Assembly: GCA_026315105.1 (NCBI GenBank)
Contig: CM048753.1
Span: 72,952,147-73,016,146, forward strand
Source of the DNA: Locusta migratoria
Taxonomy: Eukaryota > Arthropoda > Insecta > Orthoptera > Acrididae
DNA length: 64,000 nucleotides
Direction of reading: 5' to 3'
Below the pieces are notes generated by a model. That model was not told the origin of the DNA and searched no databases. It saw nothing but the letters and a program-made list of their open reading frames with translations. Every line of letters begins with the position of its first letter. Positions within the stretch are counted from its first letter, which is position 1. Shown piece after piece: positions 10,641 to 21,853 of the stretch. The translations under genes and the position numbers were made by a program.

Positions 10641-11058
10641 GTGGTCTCACGCTGGACGACGGCCGACGCTTCACTACATGGGCTCGGTGCTGTCCATTTT
10701 CTCGACAGCGGCAGCGGTACACGTGAGCAGGCAGTGGGGTCGGCGAACTCGTCTTTGCGAGGCCCCTCTCATTTTTTTTTATCACTAATGAAGAAAATGT
10801 TAAATACAAGGAGCTCTATTACACATCAATAATCATTACACTAAAATTTTATTAGTATAATATACAGGTATTATTCCAAGGACAAAAAAATTACAACAAA
10901 TAAACACAAATTAAAGTAGAGAAACTTTTCGGCTTTTCGTTTCATTGAATTTTTCTAAGACCACGTCATAATTCATACTAGCCGCTATTTCGGGTTCAGT
11001 TGATAGTACTGTGAACGCAATTATTCTTTCTTGCCTCATCGTGCTTCTCAAGTATATC
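10641..11058. other. no gene recognised
   Basis: A moderately GC-rich start grading into AT-rich DNA. Nothing recognisable on either strand. Confidence 0.4.
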
Positions 11059-11062
11059 TTAA

Positions 11063-11549
11063 CCCTTAAATGCATGGTGTTGCATATCTGCAACATCGAT
11101 TGTAATAGTTTTACCCGCCTCTAGTGGGAATTTTGTAAACTAAAACTTGTTTAACAGATGCAGTAGAGTTTGTAGAAAGTATCTGTGGTGTTTTTTGCGT
11201 CGTGGTTGGCTGAAGTGTGAACTTCTGTTAACATCTTTGCTTGTGTTTGGAGAAAACTGTAGATATTGCAGATTTTTACCTTTTGTTTTCCATATAAAGA
11301 GTTAGTTTTGCAAGGAGGAAAAAAATCACACCAATTAAGACAGGTATGAAGAACCATAATAAACACAAAACGTTGTTTATACAATCCAACTTTGAAAATT
11401 ATATAACAAGATTTTGTATGTTGCATATTTACTTTTTTGGAAAACTAGCAACATGGGAATTTTTTTACTATTTTTCCCTTTGTTAGTACAACTTATAAAA
11501 CACAAATATAATTTATCTTTTGAAATTAAATAAATCATGCAGTTAAGGG
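11063..11549. mobile_element. piggyBac-type MITE, 487 bp
   Basis: Ends CCCTTAAATGCATG and CATGCAGTTAAGGG are inverted repeats (13/14), with TTAA at both flanks (11059-11062 and 11550-11553). TTAA duplication with CCC-starting ends is the signature of the piggyBac superfamily. No coding capacity seen. Confidence 0.88.
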
Positions 11550-11699
11550 TTAACCGATTTTTAACATTGAGAAGCTACTCTCGGCCAAAGCTGTACTGAC
11601 TGGAACTGTAAGAATGATTCTGATTGTTATGTAAACATTTGGATATACTTCATCCAAATAGATTTCTAAAATGTATTGAAGAAATTGGTTTGCAAGCCT

Positions 11700-11907
11700 T
11701 TAACTAAAAATTACTTCACTGGTGCTCTCATGAGGATATAAATACGGACAACTAAGTAGCTGCCGGCCGGAAATGGCCGAGCGCACTAATGCGTCATTCC
11801 ACGGTGAGCGAGATCGCTGTCATCGGGGGTCGAATCCCACCGTTGGGTACGGATTCTGAGGGCGTCCTTTGGTTCAGCTAGTGTAAGTTAGACGTTGTTG
11901 AAAATCG
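11700..11907 (+). repeat. 206-bp duplication, left copy
   Basis: About 96% identical to 13341-13546. It contains a tRNA-derived head (GGCCGGAAATGGCCGAGCGC) and a GGGTCGAATCCCACC B box, so the duplicated piece includes a SINE-like unit. Confidence 0.9.
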
Positions 11908-11914
11908 TCGTTAA

Positions 11915-13340
11915 CCCTCCGTCGGGCGCACCTCCAGATGAAACAAAATCAGGCGCACCCGGCCTGAGAGGCCACCCACATATTTTGTGGACTAGCTCCG
12001 CCATGTTAAATCGATTCAAAATCCGTGTTGGATAGTCTTGAAGAGAATCTAAAGGAAGGAATTAGAGGAAACTTAAAGCATAATAATGGATTTATTGAAC
12101 AGAATACACCTTAAACTAAAGTAACCAAAATTACCAATTTCCCACAAAGACTATTAAGAATTGTTCGAACAGACATCCATAAAGTAATGAGGTTATTTTT
12201 AAAGGACATTAGGCAATCTATCCTGACATGGAATCATCTTTTCTCGCCACATCTGCAGCCAAAACCAAGCTATAGCTCCCAAATCAACTGCTGAAACACA
12301 GGTATGGCACAGAACGTATACGTCGCTCAAGCAGATTGGTTGATGAAAAGCTGAACATTCCTAATTCTTCATCCTCCTAACTCTTGTTTCAGCCACGCAT
12401 GGTCGACGTTTTAGCCATTTGGGGGGGGGGGGGGTAATGTGGAAGAACTTTCCCGTTCCTTGTGGGATAAAAAATTTTTCATTCGAGTTTGCAGCCGAAT
12501 CGACATTCCACATATATTCATAGCATACACTGGCTAAATCGTCCAGTTAGAAGTTGATGACACAAGGTTTTGCAATTGGTGGCGTCATTTGTAGCAATAT
12601 CTTTTACACTGGATGTTGTGTAATAATGATGTGACTTTTCACACTATGAATAGTAGAAGGTATCTACTTAGACTACTTCGTCGTTTTATCGTTTCCCAAA
12701 TAAAAACTCCTCACATATTTTCTTCTCTTCCCGAGCTGTTTCCTAAACTTCCTGTTCAGCTGCTGAGTCCTCCTTGCCTTGTCCTACCTCATCCTGAGAG
12801 TGAGTGTCTCTCCCATCGACTAAATCTTCGAGTGCGGTTGGATCTTCAGCAGTTTCGGCCTCGAAGAGGCGCATTATTTCCACAAGATCATTGGCTTAGA
12901 GGCATAATATACTTTTCTGGTCATTTCAGCAGAAAATATGGACGTGATAACGTAGGGAAAGATAGGAAAACTGAATTAGAACTCGATCAGGCGCACTCAG
13001 TCTGAAGGGCCAGCGTCGTCAGAGACTTTTTTTTCCGAAGGTAACAGTGAAAATCACAGAAGACAGACTTAGTTTGATTGAAACGAAGTAATAAAATAAA
13101 AACTCTTGAAAAATCTCACCTTCAAAAATATTACGTAATCGGGCGCAGACGTCCTGTGAGGCCCAAGGAGTTCCCCGTGATCTGCGTGGAAATCGACGGC
13201 AGCCTGCGGATCGGCACTGTGTGAGGTTCCCAAAGTTACGCGAGTAAACGGAGAGGCGGGCCGCTGGGACACCACTGTTAAGCACGGGAATCAAAAAAGT
13301 GTTTTGCTGGCCTGTGAGGCCGACTGCGCCCGACGGAGGG
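11915..13340. mobile_element. piggyBac-type element, 1,426 bp, perfect 16-bp TIRs
   Basis: Ends CCCTCCGTCGGGCGCA and TGCGCCCGACGGAGGG are perfect inverted repeats, flanked by TTAA at 11911-11914 and 13341-13344. Subterminal GGCCTGAGAGGCC and GGCCTGTGAGGCC add a second inverted pair. The coding part has shrunk to a transposase N-terminus on the minus strand. Confidence 0.93.
12743..12874 (-). pseudogene. piggyBac-like transposase N-terminal remnant
   Basis: A 43-codon frame on the minus strand starts MRLFEAETAEDPTALEDLVD and continues with an acidic, Asp/Glu-rich stretch before a stop. Acidic N-termini of this sort precede the DDE domain in piggyBac transposases. Its position between TTAA-flanked TIRs supports the assignment. 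No catalytic domain remains. Confidence 0.55.
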
Positions 13341-13546
13341 TTAACTAAAAATTACTTCACTGGTGCTCTCATAAGGATATTAATACGGACAACTAAGTAG
13401 CTGCCGGCCGGAAATGGCCGAGCGCACTAATGCGTCATACCACGGTGAGCGAGATCGCTCTCATCGGGGGTCGAATCCCACCGTTGGGTACCGATTCTGA
13501 GGTCGTCCTTTGGTTCAGGTAGTGTAAGTTAGACGTTGTTGAAAAT
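13341..13546 (+). repeat. 206-bp duplication, right copy
   Basis: Starts exactly at the TTAA that flanks the piggyBac-type element. It differs from 11700-11907 at about eight positions. Confidence 0.9.
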
Positions 13547-14121
13547 GTAGTGGGACGGATTATTGTCTCCGCTACATATCTCATGTCAGCTCAGTTTGTG
13601 CAGGATAACTTACTTATGTTATTGTTCTTAAATGATTTTTATGTAAAGATTTAATGTTATATGATTCTTAAAGAAGTTTTTTGTATTTTTTTTTATGTTT
13701 CATGTGCTGTGAGGCGAGTCAACCTACGAGGGCAACATCTTCGACGCCGATTCCAAGGAGTAAATATCCAGCCACATCAAGTCGCCGGTCGATGGACACG
13801 AGGCAAGCAGATGTTCATCTCTGCGGTTGTCGTCGCAAGAGTTGACTTTATTATCGAAGTTTCATGTTGAAACAACAAATTTTAAAAGTCAGTTCCCTTT
13901 TGTCTGTCAATGACTACACATTTAAAGTCATAGAAAGCAATAAATGTCATTGTGTTTAAACTTGACGAAAGTGTCAGAGTACATCATTTATGAAGAATTA
14001 TTTTACGATGAATAATATATTAATGAAATAAGCAGATGATTTAATTTAAATATTCTTCAATCTGAAGGAAGATTCTTATGAATTTTCATTGGTGGGAAAG
14101 TTACGTCAAGAAGACTTCGAT

Positions 14122-14192
<71 letters not shown>

Positions 14193-14458
14193 CTTTGGTT
14201 AATCGATCATACACATTGATCGATAATCATTGAAGAAATATTTTTTTTTTTATCTGTGGCTATAGCAACGACCAAAAACTGAAGAATTTCTTTTGAACGT
14301 CTTAAATATGAGAGAACTTAGAAATATTTTAACAAGAGTGACTGTTAAAGACTTCTTCCCTCGGCGCAAGAATCTGATTTTGAAATATTGCAATGTATAA
14401 ATATTTTACATGAACATATTTTGTATTATTTTTATATAAATTTTTATGGGCGAGTGGA
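13547..14458. other. unassigned AT-rich DNA with an (AT)n run
   Basis: A TGTAG...CTACA hairpin-like start near 13545-13578, then AT-rich DNA. A pure (AT) run of about 62 bases occupies 14130-14191. A short frame at 13661-13870 has no recognisable similarity. Confidence 0.5.
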
Positions 14459-14592
14459 CACCTCAAGGATTACCAAGTCCTCCCTGGGGCATGGGTGTGT
14501 GTGTTTGTCCGTAGATTAGTTTACCTAGGTTTCAGTAGTTTGTAAGCTACGGACTGATGATCACGCAGTTTGGTCCGATAGATTTACAGACA
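14459..14592 (+). mobile_element. SINE-B, 3' part
   Basis: CCTCCCTGGGGCATGGG, TAGTTTGTAAGCTACGGACT, and the GATAGATTTACA tail match the reverse complement of 24161-24345. The tRNA-like head is missing. Confidence 0.75.
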
Positions 14593-14596
14593 GACT

Positions 14597-15170
14597 CAAC
14601 TATGAAATCTAGCAGGCAGACGCTCACCTCGAAATGGCTCTCTTCAGCAGAAGGCAAACACGTGATTTTTAATTCTGCTGCTTGCCCTCTCGCTATCGCC
14701 CGTCGGTCTTCGGTAAAGAATCCAACGCACTAAGAAGCGAGATACGTTTGGCATAATAGTTCGCGATCAGTAACGCAAGTTTTAGTTCGCGACCGATTGC
14801 ATATATTTTAGTTCGCGACCGACTATATATATTTTAGTTCGAGACCGATCGCGCATATTTTAGTTCGCGACCAGTAGCTCTTCTTTTAGTTCGCAGCTCG
14901 GCTACCCTTTTTAGTTCGTCCGCTCTTTTTGACTTTGCTACCGCTACTAAAAGAGCTCTTTCTCTTGTTATGACAGCTTTTATTACAATGATCAGTGTTG
15001 CCCAAGAGTGTGCAATACCCATATTTTTGGGCGCAGTCCGATGCCTCTAACCACACGGCTACTCATCCCCGTCAGTCTTCGGAAAAGGAGCGGACAAACT
15101 AAGAGGCGTAGTTCGCTTGTGGGAGCGCTCTTCCGAACTAGTTCGTTCACGAACTACACACGACTACAGA
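14597..15170 (-). mobile_element. Minisatellite element, copy 2 (inverted)
   Basis: On the minus strand it repeats the order of copy 1 at 5.7-6.3 kb: the GAACTAGTTCGGAAGAGCGC block, a GCGGACGAACTAAAA block, only about four 26-bp units, then the CACGTGTTTGCC block. A tRNA-like insert (AGCCGTGTGGTTAGAGGCAT, near 15018-15060) interrupts it. Confidence 0.6.
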
Positions 15171-15239
15171 TCTATAAATGCTACAGATGTCTTAAGTTTC
15201 TTTTGAAATCCAGCTTCTGGATATGGTAAGTGTTATGTA

Positions 15240-16495
15240 GCAGCCTATAATATCGACGAAGCAAATTCGGAAAATTTTAGGAGATCCACTAGAAACGTCT
15301 TATTTTCCGGAATGATTGAAAAACATTGCAGGGTCTTCCGATTTTTAGGAGGATCTGGAAACACTTGTGTCAGGATTCTCTCTGGCGATAGGAAGGATTT
15401 ACAAAATATCGTTCATGCAAAAGAAGACTAGCTCTTTACTCACATGAAGTGATGGGTGCTATCGACAAGGGTTCGAACTCGATTCCGTATTTCTTGATTT
15501 CCAGAGAGCTTTTGACACCGTACCTCACAAACGGTTTTTACTCAGATTGCGTCGTTAAGGTATATCGCCCCAAAATTTCGACTGGATATGGGATTTCCTG
15601 TCAGAGAGGACACAGTAGTATCTATCTATATAAATGATCTGATGGACAGAGTAAGTTGTAATTTGCGGCTGTTTGCTGATGATGCTGTGGTGTATGGGAG
15701 GGTGTCGTCTGTAACTGACTGTAATAGCATACAGGTTGACATAGACAAAATTTCTAGTTGGTGCGAAGAATGGCAGCTAGCTCTCAATGTAGAAAAATGT
15801 AAGGTGATGCGCATGAGTAGAAAAAACAATCCTATCATGTTCGAATACAGCATTAGTAGTGAGCTTCTTGATGCTTTCGTGTCGTTCAAATATCTAGGCG
15901 TAACATTGCAGAGCGATATGAAATGGAACGAGCATGTAAGGACAGTTGTGAGTAAGGCGGACAGCCGACTTCGGTTTATTGGGATAATTTTGGGAAGATG
16001 TACTTCACCTGTAAAGGAGACCGCGTATAAAACGCTTGTACGACCACGTCTTGAGTATTGCTCAAGTATTTGGGACCCGCAGCAGATCGGTTTGAAGGAA
16101 GACATAGAGGCGGTTCAGAGGCGAGCAGCTAGATTTGTTACCGGTAGGTTCGACCAATGCGCGAGTGTCACGGAAATGCTCTGGCAACTCAATTGGGGAT
16201 CGGTGGAAGAAAGACGACGTTCTTTTCGTGAATTTCTGTTAAGTAAATTTAGAGGGCCGGAATTTGAAGCTGAGTGTAGTACGATCTTGCTGCCGCCTAC
16301 TTACATTTCGCGTAAAGATCACAAAGACAAGATAAGAGAAATTAGGGCTCGTACGGAGGCATATAGGCATTCTTTTTTTCCTCGTTCAATTTGGGAGTGG
16401 AATAGGAAAGGAAATGCCTAGTAGTGGTACAGTGTACCCTCCGCCACGCACCTCACGGTGAATTGCGGAGTATGTATGTAGATGTAGTAATCGAC
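15240..16495 (+). pseudogene. LINE-J subfamily 2, RT to 3' end, defective
   Basis: Motif A (VFLDFQRAFDTVPHKR) lies near 15480-15530, followed by a TAA stop near 15555. A ~100-bp deletion near 15613 removes the SGVPQG motif. From 15618 to 16421 a continuous frame encodes INDLMD, the active-site motif LFADDAVVY, LNVEKCKVMRM, FKYLGVTL, the thumb RRAARFV segment and the C-terminal SIWEWNRKG. The 3' tail ends in GATGTAG words. The frame matches the intact copy at 33.5 kb in order but differs in about half its residues, so it is a separate subfamily. Confidence 0.88.
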
Positions 16496-16574
16496 CTCTT
16501 CGTACGGCGGAACGTGTGCTAAAACCTTATTTTCAATAGCACTCGTCTTGTATGATTAGGGAGGATTTCATTTT

Positions 16575-16715
16575 AAGACAGCGTATTAGCACAGTGGTTA
16601 GAGTCACGACCTATGGAGGAAAAAAGATGTAAATAACAGGTTTGCAACTACACTCTTCCGGACGTTTTTAACCATTTCGTTTAATTATGATTAGTGCAAG
16701 TTAAACATCGTTAAA
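16575..16715 (+). mobile_element. SINE-C (tRNA-derived), copy 1
   Basis: Contains an A-box-like TAGCACAGTGG and a weak B box (GGTTTGCAACT). About 90% identical to the reverse complement of 19878-20013. Confidence 0.6.
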
Positions 16716-17904
16716 CATCAAATATAAAAAGTTAGCAATGTTTTGCGAGGCCCCCACAAGCGCGAGGCCGTCGGCGTGTAGTAATACATTAATGATTTTT
16801 TTTTATAACTTGTGCGATGCTTGTCGCTGACTTCTGCTCTCTCTCTGACAGCGTATCGATAAACATATGACATTTGTCACGTTCAACTTTTTGCAACAAG
16901 CTGAAGGGAGAGAGCGGAACTGTTCGTCACTTGCTTTCTTCTCCTTGAGGTGTTAGGACCTATTCTAGGACCTTGACTAATTAATGTAAGTGTGAGCTTA
17001 GTTTTTTTATTAATTTCAATAAACCGCCATAGTTAATTTGAAATATCTTACTTACTTACAATCCCTTCCCCATTCTCACTAATTTTAAAGTTATTTATTT
17101 TCAGCAGATCCAGTGCTTCATAAAGTGATGCTCGGGTATTGTTGCGGTTTGTTTCGCGATTGTACTAGAACATTCTCTGTGTAACTTTTATTTATTTCGT
17201 GTCTATGAATGGTTTATTACATTTTAATGCCTGCAGAAAAATCTTGGTAATGTTTATGAAGTCCGATAATTTTGCAATTTTTGGCGACTATCACGGTTAA
17301 TTTTCCACACGGTCATAGAACAATAGTAACCGAAACGCACAATCCCAGCATCAATTTATCGAAGTAATATTCCATTCATCACAGCTGGAATCACTACAGA
17401 ACATGACCGAAATATTTGTACCAGCTCTCAATCAGGTAAAATCTAGATTCCGCCGACTTCTTCTGTAACGTTGCTTTCTGGTGTTGTATTTGCTATCGAA
17501 ATTACTATCGCTACCATTTAATGGCGGAGTCCAATAATTTTGTTTAAATTGTCCCTTCCTTGTCAAAATTGCGTAGTAATCTCATTTAAAAATATTTCAC
17601 TACCTGGTAAAATTTCATTCGCGGTCCCCAACCTTAACTTTAATACGCAACACCCATTTTCATACGAAAGCGGCATTACAGGCGGTCGCCTAGCGCCGCC
17701 ACTGTACAGAGCTTGCCCTCTGGGTCGCACACAGCGGCCACGTGTGTTCGGCGCGCACGTGGCTGTTTGGCGTCGCGTTTCGGCCGATATTAAAACGCGG
17801 CCCGCGCCGTGACACGCCGTTATGAGCTGCGGGCAATTTCGCGGCTCAGCGGCGTTCCTTGGCAGAGAGCGCGGCCACTCATATGTGCTGCACCGGCTAA
17901 TAAC
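16716..17904. other. unassigned; GC-rich from about 17670
   Basis: The first part is AT-rich with no signal. From 17670 the sequence turns CpG-rich. Short frames follow composition only. Confidence 0.4.
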
Positions 17905-18323
17905 CGCGGCCAGCCAGCCGAGTGGGTAGGGGCGCGGGGGACCGCGAATGCAGACGACTTCGGGAGCTAAAAGGAGCGGCGACCTGCTGATGAGGTGCTA
18001 GACTCACCTGAGCCGCCACAAAGACGTTATGAGGTCTGCCAGCAGAGACACAAATACTAACGTCTGCTTCTCTGCCTCTCCCATTCATGCCATCCACGAT
18101 GTCCGTGGGACATTACTTACTCTCGTCAAATCAATTCGAGGATCAGAATGAAGAGCATCGCTTCAAAACGTATTAAGTGCACTCTTGATCAAAATACGTT
18201 TTGATACTATTACCCCCTGTTTTTTATGCGCTCTTTAATGCTGTGAATTCAGACTGAAACATTTCGTGTTATATCTCTTAAAATTTCCATGTCGAAGTAG
18301 ATGCGTCTGATCAAATCGCATTA
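17905..18323 (+). repeat. Block D, copy 1
   Basis: GCGGCCAGCCAGCCGAGTGG to GGACATTACTTACTCTCG recurs at 20197-20472 and, shortened, at 23256-23468. The second part (18118-18323) recurs at 21657-21849, again directly before the MITE. Confidence 0.85.
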
Positions 18324-18324
18324 A

Positions 18325-19029
18325 CCCATTTCAAAAATGTTCAAATGTTTGTTAAGCTTAAGGGACTTAACTACGGGGTCATCAGTCCCTAAACTTACAA
18401 ACTACTTATGAACTACCTACAACTAAGGACGGCACAAATATCCATGCCCGAGAGGGGATTCGAACCCCTGACCGCAGTGACCGTGCAGACCGTGACTGGA
18501 GCGCCTCAGGCTCCTCGGCCACCGCGGCCTTAACCCATTTCTTCCCAGTGTTGCGTACACGCAACACAAAATTTTAGCCTTACAAAATGCAGTCTAAATG
18601 GACTTATTATACAAAAGTCACCACACATGTGTTGAAATGCATTCACGAGCTCTCTGAACATGGGTTAAAGTTTCACAATTACCTTAACACTTCGTAAAAA
18701 GATGCAAGATTTACAAACGTCAGACGATCTACATACACAAGAAATGTCAATTTCAGCTTCAATATTTCATGAGTGATACCTTCAATGTAAGTCAGAGTTA
18801 TCATATAATAGACAATATTGCACAGTTTCAACAAACAGAAGAATGTGATCACAAAAACTAAATTTTTCTATTTTTTTTACTAGGAAACAGCACAACATTA
18901 TGGGTGCTGCAAATTACAATACATACTACTAGTTTGTAATATTTGTAATGTTATTTCAATTATTTTAAAGAGAACCTGATGACTAAATATAACACTTTTT
19001 CACAATTTCTGTTTTGGCGAAGAAATGGG
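18325..19029. mobile_element. piggyBac-type MITE-2, copy 1, with nested SINE
   Basis: Left end CCCATTTCTTCCC and right end GGCGAAGAAATGGG are inverted, flanked by TTAA at 18321 and 19030. A SINE-A splits it eight bases from its left end. Without the SINE the MITE is about 496 bp. A second copy at 21854 shows the uninterrupted left end. Confidence 0.88.
18333..18529 (-). mobile_element. SINE-A inside MITE-2
   Basis: Full-length minus-strand copy with a perfect 12-bp duplication TTAACCCATTTC (18321-18332 and 18530-18541). Confidence 0.95.
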
Positions 19030-19248
19030 TTAAGTGCACGGGAACGATCGGTTCAAAGTGTGTTATGTGCAACTTTCGTCTAGTTAAGTTGGACAACCTG
19101 CATTCAAGTTCCACAGATTAATGAGGGAGCGTTCTGCTGAAACAAGAAGCTTCTGCTTCGATTTGCAACAGGTGCAGCCCCTTCCAAAATTATCAATTGG
19201 CGAAGCATACTACTCTCGACAAATATCCTTTTATGCGCTATGTGTGAC

Positions 19249-19760
19249 TTTTTGTATCCCATCCTCGTCGCCACTTTTGTGTCCCAGCCTCGTCGCCGCT
19301 TTTGTGTCTCGTTTCCGTCGTAGGTGTCGGTGGCCGAGTAGAATGAGACCGACACAGGAATAAAGGATGCACGCTTGGGCAGGTACGAAGGTGAGCAGCC
19401 AGTGGGACAGCAGAAACTAGAAACACTAGAGTAAATTAGAACGAGATATATATTTCTTAGAGACTTAGTAATACTTAACTTTTACATAGCTCAGTACTGC
19501 AGAATGCTGATACATAGTTGAGCTAGAGGCCTGCCTAGTGCCTATCCGATAGCCAAGTCTTCACTGGTGCCTATCTGATTCTGAAGTGTTGACTGGTTCC
19601 TATCTCAATCCCAAGTGAACGATGTCGTTCAGTGGTGGCCACGAGCGGAGTTGCAACAGAGGGCGCTCGTGGCTGACGTCGTAAGAACGCCGCGCCGTGC
19701 GTGCATGGCGGCGCGCGGCGAAAGTAGGTGGCGCGCACTTTGGACTTGTGCGACACCACA
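19249..19760 (-). mobile_element. Element K (solo-LTR-like), copy 1
   Basis: On the minus strand it runs TGTGGTGTCGCACAAGTCC to GGGATACAAAAA with flanks GTGAC/GTTAC (4/5). One of four copies here. Near its 3' end a ~26-bp CGACGAGG.TGGGA.ACAAAAG unit is duplicated. Confidence 0.75.
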
Positions 19761-19877
19761 GTTACCTGTGGCCTAGAACGAAAAACTCAACTAATCCTCC
19801 CGTGGACAAAGTTCGTTCTTGTTTCTAATAAGTAACGTCGAATACCGGATATTATAATTGTATTAAATTAAAAAATA

Positions 19878-20013
19878 AGTTGCATTAACCATAATTAAAC
19901 GAAATGGTGAAAAACGTCTGGAAGAGTGTAGATGCAAACCTGTTATTTACATCTTTTTTTCCTCCATAGCTCGTGACTCTAACCACGATGCTAATACGTT
20001 GTCTTAAAAAGAA
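19878..20013 (-). mobile_element. SINE-C, copy 2
   Basis: Reverse complement of 16575-16715 at about 90%. The minus-strand A box reads TAGCATCGTGG. Confidence 0.6.
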
Positions 20014-20044
20014 ATAACAACGAATATCGGATATTACACTTAAA

Positions 20045-20196
20045 TTAGCAAGAAACAACCAGAAACGTTAAGGAAACAAAAAGGGGAAAAAAATAGAAAT
20101 AATTCAGTTGTGCACAGACGCGAACCTTGCTCGCTTACAAATTCTACGCCATAGTGAGTTACGCTACCAATTAGACTACTCCTAAACTTTCTAAAC
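20045..20196 (-). mobile_element. tRNA-derived SINE, SINE-C relative
   Basis: The minus strand shows TCTAATTGGTAGCGTAACTC, CTATGGCGTAG and an AGGTTCGCGTC B box, followed by a T-rich tail. It lies in tandem with SINE-C copy 2. Confidence 0.55.
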
Positions 20197-20546
20197 TGCG
20201 GCCAGCCAGCCGAGTGGGTAGGGGCGCGGGGGACGGCGAATGCAGACGACTGCGGGAGCTTCTTGCAAGCGCTAAAAGGAGCGGGGACTTCCTGACGAGC
20301 TACTAAACTCACCTGAGACGCCATACAAAGACGTTATGAGTCTGGCGAGGGCAGCCACGTGCCAACAGAGACACAAATACTAACGTCTGCTTCTCTGCCT
20401 CTCCCATTCATGCCATTCACGATGTCCGTGGCACATTACTTACTCTCGTCAAATCAGTTGGAGGATCAGATGAGATATCTAGGTTCTTGAGAACTGTCAT
20501 CGGTAGAACGTATTAAAATGGTTAGTCGAATCTCTGTAGGTTCTGG
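20197..20546 (+). repeat. Block D, copy 2
   Basis: Repeats 17905-18148 with an extra CTTCTTGCAAGCG insert. It then continues with GATGAGATATCTAGGTTC, shared with the copy at 23.3 kb. Confidence 0.85.
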
Positions 20547-20867
20547 GGAGTAGAGACATTACGGCAACCGAGATGTAATAAAGTTACTGCAGAAGGGGGT
20601 TCATCTTCACGGATCACCATCAACAGTCCCATGCCCTCACTCACAGAAGTAACGTTCAATTGAAAGACTTGCACCAGGTGTTAGCCCAGTTTGGCAGATT
20701 ATTATACTTATGTTGAAGGGTGGCAGCACTGTTTTGTCACTGTCACCCTCTGGTCAAAGACTTTTTTTTAAGAGCAATAGACTGCAAGAGTATTGTTGTA
20801 AGCCGTTTGGATTATTGATAATTCTGATTTGGATTTTGGTATTTTTGTAATAATTCTGTTGATAAGG

Positions 20868-21655
20868 TTGTTGTTGTTGTTGTTGTTGTCGTGGTCTTCA
20901 TTCCGGAGACTGGTTTGATGCAGCTCTCCACCCAACTCTATCCTGAGCAAACCTCTTCATCTCCACGTAAGAACGGCAACCTACATCTGTCTGAATCTGC
21001 TTACTGTATCCATCTCTTGGTCTTCCTCTGCGGTTTTTACCCCACACACTTCCCTCCAACGCTAAATTCACAATTCCTTGATGTCTAAGAATGTGTCCTA
21101 CCAATCTATCCCTTCTTTTAGTCAACGTATGCCAGAAATTTCTTTTCTCCCCAATTATGTTCAGTATCTCCTCATTAGTTACGCGATCCACCCACCTAAT
21201 CTTCAGCATTCTTCTGTAGCACCATATTTCACAAGCCTCAATCCTCTTCCTGTCCGCACTCTTTGTCGTCCATGTCTCACTCCCATACAAGGCAACACTC
21301 CATACAAATGCCTTCAGAAAGGACTTCCTTAGGCTTCAATCAATATTCGATGTTAATAAATTTCTCTTTTTCAAGAACGCTTTTCTACCCATTGCCATTC
21401 TGCATTTTATATCCTCTGTACTGCGACTATCATTTGTTATTTTACTGCCCAAGTAACAAAACTCATCTACCTCCTTTATTGTTTCGTTACCCAATCTAAT
21501 TCCTTCAGCATCACCTAATTTTCTTACACTGCACTCCATTACCCTAGTTTTGTTATTGTTAATGTTCATCTTATATGCACCTTTCAGCACACTGTCCATT
21601 CCGTTCAATTGCTCTTCCAGGTATCTGACAGAATTACTATGTCGTCGGCAAAACT
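20868..21655 (-). pseudogene. RTE-type LINE, 3' fragment
   Basis: Minus-strand frames encode RNNNKTRVMECSVRKLGD-type sequence, VDEFCYLGSKITNDSRSTEDIKCRMAMGRKAF, then SETWTTKSADRKRIEACEIW, CYRRMLKIRWVDRVTNEEIL and the C-terminal DRVGWRAASNQSPE. It is broken by a frameshift near 21335. The 5' truncation point, near 21650, lies next to the FADD region. The 3' end abuts a GTT repeat at 20868-20889. Here it separates block D pieces. Confidence 0.88.
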
Positions 21656-21656
21656 T

Positions 21657-21849
21657 ATTCTCGTCAAATCAATTGGAGGATCAGAATGAGTAGCATCGTT
21701 TAAGTGCACTCTTGATCAAAATACGTTTTGATACAATTACCCCCTGTTTTTATGCGCTCTTTAATGCCGTGAATTCAGATTGAAACATTTTGTGTTATAT
21801 CCCTTAAAATTTTCATTTCGAAGTAGATGCGTCGGAGGATCAAATCGTA
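21657..21849 (+). repeat. Block D, copy 3 (second half)
   Basis: CTCGTCAAATCAATTGGAGG to CAAATCGTATTAACCC matches 18118-18323 directly before MITE-2. Confidence 0.8.
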
Positions 21850-21853
21850 TTAA

